This document shows, one piece after another, positions 25,693 to 34,980 of a DNA stretch of 50,048 nt (position 1 is its first letter; each line of letters begins with the position of its first letter). The DNA comes from Rhodospirillaceae bacterium (GTDB lineage: Bacteria; Pseudomonadota; Alphaproteobacteria; GCA-2721365), in assembly GCA_002721365.1 (NCBI GenBank), contig PBKC01000081.1:1-50048 (forward strand). The letters run 5' to 3'. Made by a program: the position numbers and the translations under genes. The notes under the pieces were generated by a model. That model worked only from the letters and a program-made list of their open reading frames with translations, was not told the DNA's origin and did no database searches.

Positions 25693-26766
25693 ATGGCCTC
25701 GACACCGCCATTCGATGCCGAACGGTCTTCTGACGGCGAGGCCGACTACACGAACGGGGATTGGCCCCGGCCGCGGCGTCGGATCTTTACCCTCGGACGG
25801 GTGCTGGCGGTCCTGGCGGTTCTGGCCGCATTCGGCGCGGCCGGCTATGTGGCCTGGCTCGCCTACCATGAACAGCCGGCGCCTGTGATCGCGGTCGATG
25901 TCCCGTTGATCACGGCCCAGCAGGGACCGATCAAGGAACGGCCCGCCGATCCCGGCGGCATGCAGGTCCCCGACCAGGACAAGGCGGTCTACGACGTGCT
26001 GGACGGCGAGATCGACGAGCCGGTCATCGAGAAGCTTCTACCGCCCCCCGAGGAACCGATCGCGAAGCCGGCGCCTCCGCCAGCGCAGGTCGCGGAAGAG
26101 GCTGAGGGGGTAGCCGAGTCCGCCGCCGGGAAGCCCGGAGACGTGGCGGAAACGGTGCCTTCCGGCGAGGCTGAATCCGAAGCTGCCGGTACCGAGGCCG
26201 GAGCGGAGGCAACGTCGGTCGAGGCGTCGGAGTCTCAACCCACGGAGGAACCGTCCGGGGATGAGATGGCGACCGACGAGCCCGAAGCGGAGAGCGAGGA
26301 ACCTGCCGCCGACATCGCCGCCGTCGAGGCCCAGCCAACCGTGACGTCGCCCGAGACGGTTCCGGCCGCCTCCGAACCGGAGGAGACGCCGGCCGCTCCT
26401 TCGACGGCGGGGACTGCCGCCGGGGCGTCAGGACAGGCGCCGGAAACCGCGGCGGCGCCGGTCGCCGCCGAGGCCCAGCCGAAGCCCGAGTCGACACAAC
26501 CGGAAACGCCCGCCTCAAAGGCGCCCTTCGGCATACAGCTCGCGTCCTTCCGATCAGAGGACAGCGCCAATGCCGAATGGGAACGGTTGAAGCGGCTGAT
26601 GCCCGAGCTGCTCGGCGGTCACGCGCCGCGGATCGACCGCGCCGATCTGGCCGAGAAGGGCGTCTATTACCGGCTGCGCGTGCCGGTGGGGCAGAAGGAC
26701 GCGGCGGAAGCCTTGTGCAGGGATGTGCAGGCGCGCGGGGCAGGCTGCATCGTCGTGGGGTTCTGA
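25693..26766 (+). CDS. SPOR-domain inner-membrane protein
   Basis: A 357-residue bitopic protein. A basic cytoplasmic N terminus (RPRRR) precedes one membrane helix (about residues 33-57). Then comes a long disordered periplasmic linker rich in Ala, Glu and Pro (about 100-275) and a C-terminal SPOR domain (about 278-357, FGIQLASFRSEDSANAEWE to GAGCIVVGF). SPOR domains bind denuded glycan strands at the division septum. Placement between argS and nagZ is conserved in many alphaproteobacteria and fits a role in septal cell-wall work. The first codon follows the argS stop without a gap. Confidence 0.88.
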   Translation: MASTPPFDAERSSDGEADYTNGDWPRPRRRIFTLGRVLAVLAVLAAFGAAGYVAWLAYHEQPAPVIAVDVPLITAQQGPIKERPADPGGMQVPDQDKAVYDVLDGEIDEPVIEKLLPPPEEPIAKPAPPPAQVAEEAEGVAESAAGKPGDVAETVPSGEAESEAAGTEAGAEATSVEASESQPTEEPSGDEMATDEPEAESEEPAADIAAVEAQPTVTSPETVPAASEPEETPAAPSTAGTAAGASGQAPETAAAPVAAEAQPKPESTQPETPASKAPFGIQLASFRSEDSANAEWERLKRLMPELLGGHAPRIDRADLAEKGVYYRLRVPVGQKDAAEALCRDVQARGAGCIVVGF

Positions 26767-26769
26767 CAG

Positions 26770-27786
26770 GTGCCGCGGCCTCTCGTTCTCGGGCTTGCCG
26801 GAGTCGCGCCGAACCCAGACGAACGCCGCTTCTTCGCCGAAGCCGATCCCTTCGGTTTCATCCTGTTCCAGCGGAATTGCCATGAGCCCGCGCAGGTCGT
26901 GGAGCTGGTCCGCGAGCTGCGCGCTTCGGTCGGGCGTGACGACGCGCCGGTTCTGATCGACCAGGAAGGCGGGCGGGTGGCCCGGCTGAAGCCGCCGCAC
27001 TGGCGGGCGGCACCGTCTGCGGCCCGCTTCGGCGCGCTTGCCGAGGTCGATTTGGACAAGGCGATCGAGGCGACCCGGTTGAACGCCGCGTTGATCGCTG
27101 CCGAGCTCAGTGCGCTCGGCATCGACGTCGACTGCTTGCCGGTTCTTGACCTGCCCGCCACCGACGCGGATCCGATCATCGGTGATCGCGCCTTCGCCGC
27201 AGACCCGGCGATGGTGGCGACGCTCGGCCGCGCCTGTTGCGAGGGCTTGTTCGCGGGCGGGGTGACCCCGATCGTCAAACATATGCCGGGACATGGCCGG
27301 GCGACGGTCGACAGCCACGAAAGTCTGCCGGTGGTCGATGCGGATCTCGCGACCCTGCGCGCCGCTGACTTCGCGCCGTTTCGTTCGCTCTCGGACATGC
27401 CGTGGGCCATGACGGCCCATGTCGTCTACACCGCGATTGATCCCGAACGGCCGGCGACGATGTCGCCCGCGGTTGTCGGCGACGTGATCCGGGGCTGGAT
27501 CGGGTTCAAGGGAGTCCTGCTGACCGACGACCTGTCGATGGGGGCGCTTTCGGGCGCGATGGGCGACCGTGGCCGTGACGCGTTGGCCGCCGGCTGCGAT
27601 CTCGCGCTCCACTGCAACGGCCGTATGGACGAGATGGAGGCGCTGGTCGAGGCACTGCCGCCGATGAGAGACGAGGTCTTCGCCCGGATGAGGTCTTCGC
27701 TCGTCCGTGACGCCATATCCGGTTTCGATACGGCGGCGGCCTCGTCCCGTCTGGACGCGCTGTTGAGCGAGGCGCCGGTTGTCTGA
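26770..27786 (+). CDS. nagZ: Beta-N-acetylhexosaminidase NagZ
   Basis: A 338-residue glycoside hydrolase family 3 enzyme that removes N-acetylglucosamine from anhydromuropeptides during peptidoglycan recycling in the cytoplasm. The diagnostic motif KHMPGHGRATVDSHESLP is intact, supplying the catalytic Asp/His dyad, and the nucleophile Asp lies in VLLTDDLSMGAL. The start is GTG at 26770, three bases after the SPOR gene. No signal peptide is present, as expected. Its end overlaps scpA by eight bases. Confidence 0.93.
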   Translation: MPRPLVLGLAGVAPNPDERRFFAEADPFGFILFQRNCHEPAQVVELVRELRASVGRDDAPVLIDQEGGRVARLKPPHWRAAPSAARFGALAEVDLDKAIEATRLNAALIAAELSALGIDVDCLPVLDLPATDADPIIGDRAFAADPAMVATLGRACCEGLFAGGVTPIVKHMPGHGRATVDSHESLPVVDADLATLRAADFAPFRSLSDMPWAMTAHVVYTAIDPERPATMSPAVVGDVIRGWIGFKGVLLTDDLSMGALSGAMGDRGRDALAAGCDLALHCNGRMDEMEALVEALPPMRDEVFARMRSSLVRDAISGFDTAAASSRLDALLSEAPVV

Positions 27787-28582
27787 CCGACCGTCCGAAC
27801 CGGATGACGACTTCGACGAACCCATCGTCGCCGAGGACGATTCGCTCGTCCTGGCGCTCGACGGCTACGAAGGACCGATCGACCTGCTCCTGTCGCTCGC
27901 ACGACGGCAGAAGGTCGATCTCACCAAGATCTCGATCCTGGCGCTGGCCGATCAATATCTCGACTATCTGGCGCGGGCCCGGCGCCTCAAGATCGAGGTA
28001 GCCGCGGATTATCTGGTGATGGCGGCGTGGCTCGCTTACCTCAAGTCGCGGCTGCTGCTGCCCGACGAACCCGACGAAGACGAACCTTCGGGCGAGGAAC
28101 TGGCGGAAGCCCTGGCGTTCCAACTCGCCCGGCTGGAAGCGATGCGTGAAGCCAGCGAGAAGCTGTTGCGCCGGCCGCAGCTGGGCCGCGACATCTTCGC
28201 GCGCGGCGCACCGGAGGAACTCCCCGTCGACGAAACGCCGATCTATCGGGTCGGGCTCTACGACCTGCTGAAAGCCTATGCGACCCAACGGCGGCGGCAG
28301 GAACCCCACCGTCTGGAGGTCATGCCGACGCAATTCCATTCGATGGAGATCGCGCTGAAGCGCCTGACGGCTCTTCTGTCGGACGCACGGGATTGGCGGA
28401 CCCTGGCGTCGTTCCTGCCGCCCGAGATCACCGAGGGGCCGTTGTGGCGCTCCGCGGTGGCGGCGACGTTCTCAGCCAGCCTGGAGTTGGTGCGCGAGGG
28501 CCGGCTGCAGCTCAGACAGGATTCGCTGTTCTCGCCGATCTATATGCGGGCGGTGGCCGCCCGGTCGGTCGAAAGCCAATGA
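27779..28582 (+). CDS. scpA: Segregation and condensation protein A
   Basis: A 267-residue kleisin subunit that bridges SMC heads and binds ScpB in the bacterial condensin. The N-terminal signature LDGYEGPIDLLLSLARRQKVD is followed by LADQYLDYL and AADYLVMAAWLAYLKSRLLL, all typical of ScpA; the C-terminal winged helix follows. It starts at TTG (27779) inside the nagZ 3' end and its TGA overlaps the scpB ATG, so translation is coupled at both ends. Confidence 0.92.
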   Translation: MSDRPSEPDDDFDEPIVAEDDSLVLALDGYEGPIDLLLSLARRQKVDLTKISILALADQYLDYLARARRLKIEVAADYLVMAAWLAYLKSRLLLPDEPDEDEPSGEELAEALAFQLARLEAMREASEKLLRRPQLGRDIFARGAPEELPVDETPIYRVGLYDLLKAYATQRRRQEPHRLEVMPTQFHSMEIALKRLTALLSDARDWRTLASFLPPEITEGPLWRSAVAATFSASLELVREGRLQLRQDSLFSPIYMRAVAARSVESQ

Positions 28583-29199
28583 CGGATATCGGCCACTGGA
28601 CCCGTGTCGTCGAAGCGATGCTGTTCGCGTCTGCAATCCCCTTGCCGCGAGATGCCATCGCCGCGCGTCTGCCGGAAGGTGTCGACCTCGATGCCATTCT
28701 AAGCACCATCGAGACCGCCTATGCGCCGCGCGGCGTCAATCTGGTGCAAGTCGCCGAGGGTTGGGCGATGCGGACGGCGCCCGATCTGGCCGGCGATCTG
28801 ACCCGAGCGGAAACCGTCGAGCGGCGGCTGTCTCGAGCGGCACTCGAAACCCTGGCGATCGTTGCCTATCACCAGCCGGTCACGCGGGCCGAAATCGAAG
28901 GCATTCGCGGGGTGGCGGTCAGCAAGGGAACGCTCGATATCCTGTTCGAGACCGGTTGGATCGAGCCGCGAGGCCGGCGCCGGACACCGGGTCGCCCGGT
29001 CACCTGGGTGACCACGCCGGCATTTCTCGATCATTTCGGCCTCGGCAGCCTGAACGAACTGCCCGGCGTCGACGAATTGCGGGCGGCCGGCTTGCTCGAT
29101 CCCACGATCGGCACTTGGCAATTAGGCGAGACCGGTGGCGGGGAAAGCGAAGACGGTGATGCCGAGGATGACGAAAACGATGATGAGTTCGCGCCGTGA
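28579..29199 (+). CDS. scpB: Segregation and condensation protein B
   Basis: A 206-residue protein with the two winged-helix domains of ScpB, the dimeric partner of ScpA in SMC condensin. Typical segments are WTRVVEAMLFASAIPLPRDA near the start, LETLAIVAYHQPVTRAEIE and the hallmark IRGVAVSKGTLDILFE, GRPVTWVTTPAFLDHFGL. An acidic tail of about 20 residues ends the protein. The start ATG overlaps the scpA stop (ATGA). It is the last gene of the run begun at dgt. Confidence 0.94.
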   Translation: MTDIGHWTRVVEAMLFASAIPLPRDAIAARLPEGVDLDAILSTIETAYAPRGVNLVQVAEGWAMRTAPDLAGDLTRAETVERRLSRAALETLAIVAYHQPVTRAEIEGIRGVAVSKGTLDILFETGWIEPRGRRRTPGRPVTWVTTPAFLDHFGLGSLNELPGVDELRAAGLLDPTIGTWQLGETGGGESEDGDAEDDENDDEFAP

Positions 29200-29263
29200 C
29201 CGCCCGCCCAAATGGCTCATGGCTGCTCAGTGATAGGCGCCTGACTGGCTTTTCGTCCGCGCC

Positions 29264-29292
29264 TTGTAAGGCGACGCGTGGCTTCCTATCCT
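29264..29292 (+). promoter_or_regulatory. Probable promoter of the fbpABC operon
   Basis: TTGTAA (29264-29269) and TATCCT (29287-29292) are 17 bases apart. The predicted start, about 29299, falls inside the dyad described next. Confidence 0.5.
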
Positions 29293-29294
29293 CC

Positions 29295-29315
29295 TGTAAA
29301 TGACACGCATTTGCA
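29295..29315 (+). promoter_or_regulatory. Fur-box-like operator before fbpA
   Basis: A 21-bp dyad has arms TGTAAATG and CATTTGCA (seven of eight positions symmetric) around five bases. Its central 19 bases match the E. coli Fur consensus at 12 of 19 positions by my count. It lies at the expected start site, immediately before the AAGGGG ribosome-binding site, which suits iron-dependent repression. Confidence 0.55.
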
Positions 29316-29332
29316 TAAGGGGTTGACGTTTC

Positions 29333-30352
29333 ATGCGTATCCTAATCACGGCGGCGAGTGCCGCCGCCGTTCTTTTCACGACCCTGGCAGCCGTCGCAGC
29401 CGATCCGGTGAACGTTTACTCGTACCGGAAGGAAGAGCTGATTCGGCCGATCCTCAATGCCTTCACCGAAGAGACTGGCATCGAAGTCAATCTGATCACC
29501 GGGAATGCGGGAGAACTCCACCAGCGTTTGAAGAGCGAGGGCAAGAACACACCCGCCGACGTGCTCGTCACTGTCGATGCGGGTAACCTGTCGCGCGCCA
29601 AGGAAGACGGGTTGCTTCAGCCCATCAAGTCCGAGGTTCTGGAGAAGTACATCCCCGAGCATCTCCGCGATCCCGAAGGCTACTGGTTCGGACTCTCGAA
29701 GCGCGCGCGCGTGTTCGTCTATTCCCCCGATCGCGTCGATCCGTCGGAGCTGTCCACCTATTTCGATCTCGCCGACGAAAAGTGGCGTAACCGGCTGCTC
29801 ATTCGGTCGTCCACCAACATCTACAACCAGTCGCTGATTGCGGCGATGATCTCGGAATTCGGCGAGGAGAAGACCCAGGAATGGGCCCGTGGTCTCGTCG
29901 CGAACTTCGCGCGGCGGCCGCAGGGCGGCGACAGCGACCAGATTCATGCGGTCGAGGCGGGCGAGGGCGATCTGGCCTTGGTCAATACATACTATTACGG
30001 CCGCATGCTCGCTTCCGACGACGCCGACGAACGCGCCGCGGCGCAGAAGCTCAGGGTTTTCTTCCCCAACCAGGACGGTCGCGGTACCCATGTGAACGTC
30101 AGCGGCGCAGGCGTGACGGCCTATGCGCCCCACAAGGAGAATGCGGTCAAGCTGCTGGAGTTCATGGTCGGCGAAGAGGCCCAGGAGCTGTTCGCCAATT
30201 CCAACCAGGAATACCCGGCCCGCCAGGACGTGGCGCCGTCGAAGGAGGTTGCGTCCTGGGGGACGTTCAAGGAAGACAACCTGAACCTCTCGGTCCTCGG
30301 CGAACTTAACAAGGAAGCGGTGATGCTGGCCGACCGGGTCGGCTGGCGGTGA
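29333..30352 (+). CDS. fbpA: Ferric-iron ABC transporter, periplasmic binding protein
   Basis: A 339-residue periplasmic binding protein of the FbpA/FutA/AfuA group. A signal peptide (residues 1-22, cleavage near AVAA-D) precedes VNVYSYRKEELIRPILNAF. Iron-ligand tyrosines characteristic of the family lie in NTYYYGRM, and YS near the N terminus may also contribute. It binds Fe(III), directly or with a synergistic anion, and delivers it to the permease encoded next. AAGGGG precedes the ATG. It heads a three-gene operon that interrupts the otherwise conserved scpB-tatA junction, and it has its own promoter with a Fur-like dyad. Confidence 0.9.
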   Translation: MRILITAASAAAVLFTTLAAVAADPVNVYSYRKEELIRPILNAFTEETGIEVNLITGNAGELHQRLKSEGKNTPADVLVTVDAGNLSRAKEDGLLQPIKSEVLEKYIPEHLRDPEGYWFGLSKRARVFVYSPDRVDPSELSTYFDLADEKWRNRLLIRSSTNIYNQSLIAAMISEFGEEKTQEWARGLVANFARRPQGGDSDQIHAVEAGEGDLALVNTYYYGRMLASDDADERAAAQKLRVFFPNQDGRGTHVNVSGAGVTAYAPHKENAVKLLEFMVGEEAQELFANSNQEYPARQDVAPSKEVASWGTFKEDNLNLSVLGELNKEAVMLADRVGWR

Positions 30353-30398
30353 GCCGGAGCGTGACTTTGCCGTCCGGTGGAGGTATTGCCGCCACGGC

Positions 30399-32096
30399 AT
30401 GACCACCTATTCCGTACTCGAGACCGAAGAAGCGTTGCTGCCGTCGCCGGTCGGGCGGCGGCGGCGCGGCTTTTGGGACTATGTGCCGTTCGCCGTCGCC
30501 GCCCTTGTCGCCGTGCCGGTTGTGGTGGTGCTCTGTCACGTCTTCGTTCCGGCCGGCGAGGTGTGGACCCATCTCGCCGAGACCGTGCTCGGACGCTACG
30601 TGACCAACACCATATGGCTGTTTCTCGGAGTCGGGATCGGCACCGCGGTCATAGGCGTCGGTACCGCCTGGCTGTGCAGCATGTGCCGGTTTCCGGGACG
30701 TCCGGTGTTCGAATGGGCGCTGCTGCTGCCGCTGGCGGTCCCCACCTATGCCATCGGTTTCACCTATGCCGGCCTGTTCGAATATGCCGGGCCGGTGCAA
30801 AGCCTGCTGCGAAGTGCCTTCGACTGGGGGCGGGGCGACTACTGGTTTCCTGAGCCGCGCTCGCTCGGCGGGGCCATCGCGGTCATGACGCTGGTCCTTT
30901 ATCCATATGTCTACCTGCTGTCGCGGGCGGCCTTCCTGTCGCAGTCGGTCTGTGTCCTCGAGGTGAGCCGGACGCTCGGCCGATCGCCGTTTCGGAGCTT
31001 CCTGACGGTAGCCTTGCCCCTGGCGCGGCCGGCGATCGTCGGCGGGGTGTCCCTGGCGCTGATGGAGGCGTTGAGCGACTTCGGCACCGTTCACTATTAC
31101 GGCGTCGACACCTTCACCACCGGCATCTACCGGACGTGGTTCGGTTTCGGCGAACCGGCCGCCGCCGCCCAACTCGCCGCGATGCTGATGGTTTTCGTCC
31201 TGGCGCTCATCCTGCTCGAACGAAGCTCGCGCGGCTCACGCCGCTTCCACCACACGAGTGCCCGCTACCGCCAACTGCCGGGCTACGCCCTCACTGGCGT
31301 GCGGAAGTGGCTGGCGGTTTCCGCCTGCTTGCTGCCCGTTCTGCTGGGTTTCCTCGTCCCCTTCGGTCAGCTCGGCGCCTGGACTATCGCGACGGCCGAC
31401 AAGATGCTGGACGCGTCGTTCTTCGCACTGGCCTGGAACAGTGTTTCTCTCGCGACCATTACCGCGGTGATCGCGGTCTGTGTCGCGTTGCTGGTCGCGT
31501 ATGCCTTGCGCCTCCGCGGCACCGTCCCGATGCGGGCGGCGGCACGCGCCGCCGGTCTCGGTTACGCGGTGCCGGGATCGGTGATCGCGGTCGGTGTGCT
31601 GCTGCCTTTTGCCTGGCTCGACAATCGGGTCGATGCCTTGGCCCGCGACTGGCTGGGTGTCTCGACCGGTCTCTTGCTGACTGGGACGATCCTCGCCCTG
31701 GTGTTCGCGTATCTGGTCCGGTTCCTCGCCGTTTCCCTCAACACCGTCGAAGCGAGCCTCGGCCGCGTCACCCCGTCCATGGATGGGGCGGCACGCAGCT
31801 TGGGCGCCTCGCCGGGCCGTGTGCTGTTCCGGGTTCACATGCCGATGGTGGCAGGCGGTTTGATGACCGCCGGTCTGTTGGTATTCGTTGACGTGATGAA
31901 GGAACTTCCGGCCACGCTGATCATGCGCCCGTTCGACTTCAATACCTTGGCGGTCAAGGCCTACGAACTGGCGTCGGATGAGCGGCTGGCAGATTCGGCG
32001 AGCGCAGCTCTGGCGATCGTCGTGGTCGGCATTGCCCCTGTGGTGTTACTGAGCCGCGCCATCACGCGATCCCGACCGGGCGGCGAGGGGCCGTGA
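30399..32096 (+). CDS. fbpB: Ferric-iron ABC transporter permease
   Basis: A 565-residue permease made of two fused halves, each with about six membrane helices, as in FbpB/SfuB. The EAA-loop regions that contact the ATPase are visible in both halves: LEVSRTLGRSPFRSFLTVALP and DGAARSLGASPGRVLFRVHMP. Residues 1-30 are cytoplasmic. It forms the channel for iron delivered by FbpA. Its stop overlaps the GTG of the ATPase gene by four bases, so the two are translated together. Confidence 0.9.
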   Translation: MTTYSVLETEEALLPSPVGRRRRGFWDYVPFAVAALVAVPVVVVLCHVFVPAGEVWTHLAETVLGRYVTNTIWLFLGVGIGTAVIGVGTAWLCSMCRFPGRPVFEWALLLPLAVPTYAIGFTYAGLFEYAGPVQSLLRSAFDWGRGDYWFPEPRSLGGAIAVMTLVLYPYVYLLSRAAFLSQSVCVLEVSRTLGRSPFRSFLTVALPLARPAIVGGVSLALMEALSDFGTVHYYGVDTFTTGIYRTWFGFGEPAAAAQLAAMLMVFVLALILLERSSRGSRRFHHTSARYRQLPGYALTGVRKWLAVSACLLPVLLGFLVPFGQLGAWTIATADKMLDASFFALAWNSVSLATITAVIAVCVALLVAYALRLRGTVPMRAAARAAGLGYAVPGSVIAVGVLLPFAWLDNRVDALARDWLGVSTGLLLTGTILALVFAYLVRFLAVSLNTVEASLGRVTPSMDGAARSLGASPGRVLFRVHMPMVAGGLMTAGLLVFVDVMKELPATLIMRPFDFNTLAVKAYELASDERLADSASAALAIVVVGIAPVVLLSRAITRSRPGGEGP

Positions 32097-33160
32097 GCGG
32101 CGCCGGTCTGGTGGTCGAGAGGGTCAGCCATCGCTTTGGCCCTCGACTCGTTCTCGACGCGGTCAGTCTGACGGTGGCGCCGGGCGAGGTGGTCTGCCTT
32201 CTAGGGCCGTCGGGAAGCGGCAAGTCGACCTTGCTGCGGATCGTCGCCGGTCTGGAATCCCTGCAGGAAGGCGCGATCTCGATCGGCGGTACCCTGGTTG
32301 CCGGGCCCGATGTCCAGGTCCCGCCCGAACGCCGGGGCGTCGGCCTGATGTTCCAGGATTTCGCCCTGTTCCCCCATCTGAGCGTGATCCAGAACGTGAT
32401 GTTCGGTCTGACCGATCTCGCCCAGGCGGAACGGCGTGAACGGGCGAAGACCGCGCTTACCCGCGTCGCCATGGACGCCTTTGCCGACATGTATCCGCAT
32501 ACGCTGTCCGGCGGCGAGCAGCAGAGGGTAGCGCTGGCCCGTGCGCTGGCACCGCGTCCCCGCGTGATGCTGCTGGACGAACCGTTTTCGGGGCTCGACA
32601 CCGGCACCCGCGACCGTGTCCGCCGGGAGGCTATCAAGCTGCTGCGCGAGACAGGGACCCCGACCTTGCTCGTCACCCACGACCCGGAGGAGGCGATGCG
32701 TACGGCCTCCCATATCGTGCTCATGCGCGAGGGCCGGATCGAACAGGACGGGTCACCACGCGATCTCTATCACCATCCGCGAACGGCGTTCTGCGCCAAA
32801 TTCCTCGGCGAAACGAACAGCGTGCCGGGCATCGTGCGCGGCGGCATCGTCGAGACGTCGGTGGGGAAGGTTTCGGCCAATGGGTTTGCCGAAGGCGCGG
32901 CGGTCGATGTCCTCGTCCGTCCGGAAGCGATCCGCTTGACCGCGACGGACGGCGTCGGCCAGGAGAATGAGGGCGCGGACGCCACCGTGGTCGACCTTCG
33001 TGAACTCGGCCCGGCGACGCTCATGGAGCTCGGAGTGGATGGGGTCGAGAGACCGGTCGTCGCGCGTGTCGCCCTGACGGAGCCTCTGGCTGAGGGAAGC
33101 CGGGTGCGGGTTAGACTCGATCGCGACAGGGTCTTTGTATTTCCCCGCGAAACGTCCTAA
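32093..33160 (+). CDS. fbpC: Ferric-iron ABC transporter ATP-binding protein
   Basis: A 355-residue ABC ATPase. Walker A is GPSGSGKST, the signature motif is LSGGEQQRVALARAL, Walker B is VMLLDEPFSGLD, and the switch His is in LLVTHDPEEAM. A C-terminal TOBE-type regulatory domain occupies about residues 245-355, as in FbpC. The start is GTG, overlapping the permease stop. It completes a self-contained Fe(III) importer. Confidence 0.92.
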   Translation: MSGAGLVVERVSHRFGPRLVLDAVSLTVAPGEVVCLLGPSGSGKSTLLRIVAGLESLQEGAISIGGTLVAGPDVQVPPERRGVGLMFQDFALFPHLSVIQNVMFGLTDLAQAERRERAKTALTRVAMDAFADMYPHTLSGGEQQRVALARALAPRPRVMLLDEPFSGLDTGTRDRVRREAIKLLRETGTPTLLVTHDPEEAMRTASHIVLMREGRIEQDGSPRDLYHHPRTAFCAKFLGETNSVPGIVRGGIVETSVGKVSANGFAEGAAVDVLVRPEAIRLTATDGVGQENEGADATVVDLRELGPATLMELGVDGVERPVVARVALTEPLAEGSRVRVRLDRDRVFVFPRETS

Positions 33161-33258
33161 GTAAGGGGTGAGTTGTGAGCCGGGCGGCGTTGCGTCGCAT
33201 GCGGCCATTTGACATGATGCGCCGGCCTTAGAAGGCCGTGTGAGCGAGGAGTTTCACC

Positions 33259-33507
33259 ATGTCGTTCGGGTTTTGGCAGATTGCCCTCATCCTGATCATC
33301 GTCCTGATTCTGTTCGGCGCCGGTAAGCTGCCGAAAGTGATGGGCGACGTCGCGCAGGGCGTGAAGAGCTTCAAGTCGGGAATGCGCGATGAAGCCGACG
33401 AAGACGAGAAGCCGCGGGAAGTGAAGCACGCCGATACAGTGCACAGCGAGACGGCCGAGAAGACGGGCTCCAAGGCCCCGGTCAAGGACGAAGCCGTCAA
33501 CAGCTGA
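33259..33507 (+). CDS. tatA: Sec-independent translocase component TatA
   Basis: An 82-residue protein with the TatA plan: a short N-terminal membrane helix ([21 protein letters not shown]), the FGAGKLP hinge and an amphipathic helix ([17 protein letters not shown]), then a charged tail. TatA multimers form the passage for folded twin-arginine substrates. GAGGAG precedes the ATG. A 98-base gap follows fbpC. Confidence 0.93.
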   Translation: MSFGFWQIALILIIVLILFGAGKLPKVMGDVAQGVKSFKSGMRDEADEDEKPREVKHADTVHSETAEKTGSKAPVKDEAVNS

Positions 33508-33558
33508 TCCTGATCGCTCACCGGTTCGTGCTCCCGCTCTCAATTCGATACCGGCCCC

Positions 33559-34014
33559 ATGTTCGACATCGGTTGGCCTGAACTCAGCATCATCGCCCTT
33601 GTGGCGCTGTTCGTAATCGGCCCGAAGGACCTGCCCAAGGTCTTTCGGACCGTGGGACGGTGGGTGGCCCAGGTGCGCGGTATGGCCAAGGAGTTTCAGC
33701 AGAGCGTCGAGGAGGCCGTCCGGGAATCCGAACTCGACGATGTGAAGCGTGAAATCGAGCAGATCGGCCGTACCGACGTGAAGAAGCAGATACAGAAGAC
33801 GGTCGATCCGAAAGGCGAGCTCGACGAAGTGATCTCGCCGTTCGACTCCCGGGCCAAGAGCGGCAATGGCTCCAGCTCTAGCTCCAGCGAGACGGTTTCG
33901 GCGAGCACGACGGGCTCGGCCGGCAATACGGCCCAACCGGCCGAAAAGACCTCGACACCCGCAGCCGAACCGAAACAGGCGACGGAAGTCAGTAAATCCT
34001 CGGCGGACGCGTGA
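33559..34014 (+). CDS. tatB: Sec-independent translocase component TatB
   Basis: A 151-residue protein with the TatB signature MFDIGWPELSIIALVALFVIG and the Glu in the first helix that separates TatB from TatA, followed by PKDLPKVFRTVGRWV and a long amphipathic helix. The Ser/Thr/Ala-rich tail (from about residue 100) is low-complexity. TatB works with TatC as the receptor for twin-arginine signal peptides. It is flanked by tatA and tatC. Confidence 0.93.
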   Translation: MFDIGWPELSIIALVALFVIGPKDLPKVFRTVGRWVAQVRGMAKEFQQSVEEAVRESELDDVKREIEQIGRTDVKKQIQKTVDPKGELDEVISPFDSRAKSGNGSSSSSSETVSASTTGSAGNTAQPAEKTSTPAAEPKQATEVSKSSADA

Positions 34015-34017
34015 TCC

Positions 34018-34938
34018 GTGGCTGAGGACGAGCTTGATGGGAGCCGGGCGCCGCTCCTAGACCACCTTATCGAACTGCGCAATCGCCTGATGTACTCGGT
34101 GATTGCGCTGATTATCCTGTTCGGTATCTGCTGGTTCTTCGCCGAAAACATCTACGGGTTCCTTGTGGAACCGCTGGCGAAGATCTACGCGGAGCAGGGC
34201 TCGCCCGGCCGGCGGATGATCTATACCAGCCTCACCGAAGCCTTCTTCACCTACATGAAGGTGGCTTTCTGGGCGGCGTTCTTCCTGGCTTTCCCGATCA
34301 TCGCCAACCAGTTCTGGAAGTTCGTGGCGCCGGGTCTCTACAAGACCGAGCGCCGCGCTTTTCTGCCGTTCCTGTGTGCAACGCCGGTACTTTTCATACT
34401 CGGCGCGGCCATGGCCTATTACGTCGTCTTTCCGCAGGCCTGGAAGTTCTTCCTGAGCTTCGAGAGCAGCGGCGCCGAGAGCGTTCTGCCGATCGAGCTG
34501 GAAGCGAAGGTGAACGAATACCTGTCGCTGGTCATGAAGCTCGTCTTCGCCTTCGGCATCTGTTTCCAGCTTCCCGTCCTCCTGATGCTGCTCGGCCGGG
34601 CAGGGTTGGTGACGTCCAAGACGCTGGCGGAAAAGCGGAAGTACGCCATCGTCATTGCGTTCGTCGCGGCCGCGGCATTGACGCCGCCGGACATCATCAG
34701 CCAGGTCATCCTGGGCATTCCGATCATCGTGCTGTACGAGATCTCGATCTTCGGCGTACGGATCATGGAATCGCGGCGGCGGACCGTCGAAGAGTCCTCC
34801 GAATCCGAAACCGACGACGAGGCCGAAGCCGAAGAGCAAGCGGCCGGGTCGTCGGAGGCTGATGCCACCCGGCGTCCGCCGCCCGATGACGAGAGTGACG
34901 ACGGCGTAGAGGAGACCGACTTCAACCTGAACCGCTGA
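34018..34938 (+). CDS. tatC: Sec-independent translocase component TatC
   Basis: A 306-residue protein with six membrane helices and the family motifs PLLDHLIELRNRLMYSV near the N terminus, YTSLTEAFFTYMKVAFWAA and LPVLLMLLGRAGL. TatC is the core receptor for Tat signal peptides. The start is GTG at 34018, three bases after tatB. A highly acidic cytoplasmic tail (residues about 255-306, rich in Glu, Asp and Ser) extends beyond the usual length of about 250 residues. Confidence 0.95.
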   Translation: MAEDELDGSRAPLLDHLIELRNRLMYSVIALIILFGICWFFAENIYGFLVEPLAKIYAEQGSPGRRMIYTSLTEAFFTYMKVAFWAAFFLAFPIIANQFWKFVAPGLYKTERRAFLPFLCATPVLFILGAAMAYYVVFPQAWKFFLSFESSGAESVLPIELEAKVNEYLSLVMKLVFAFGICFQLPVLLMLLGRAGLVTSKTLAEKRKYAIVIAFVAAAALTPPDIISQVILGIPIIVLYEISIFGVRIMESRRRTVEESSESETDDEAEAEEQAAGSSEADATRRPPPDDESDDGVEETDFNLNR

Positions 34939-34980
34939 CGGTTCGGGGAGCGGTCCCCCAAAAATTCCGAGGCCTGAGCG

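Noticed and set aside
24001..25869. A 622-codon open frame opposite argS
   Set aside because: argS on the other strand is complete with HIGH and KMSKS motifs; the opposite frame has no domain character.
26070..26520. Ala/Glu/Pro-rich stretch as possible tandem repeat
   Set aside because: It is an irregular low-complexity linker of the SPOR protein without a fixed repeat unit.
33223..33238. CGGCCT/AGGCCG hairpin between fbpC and tatA
   Set aside because: The stem is short and lacks a T-run, so I did not call it a terminator.
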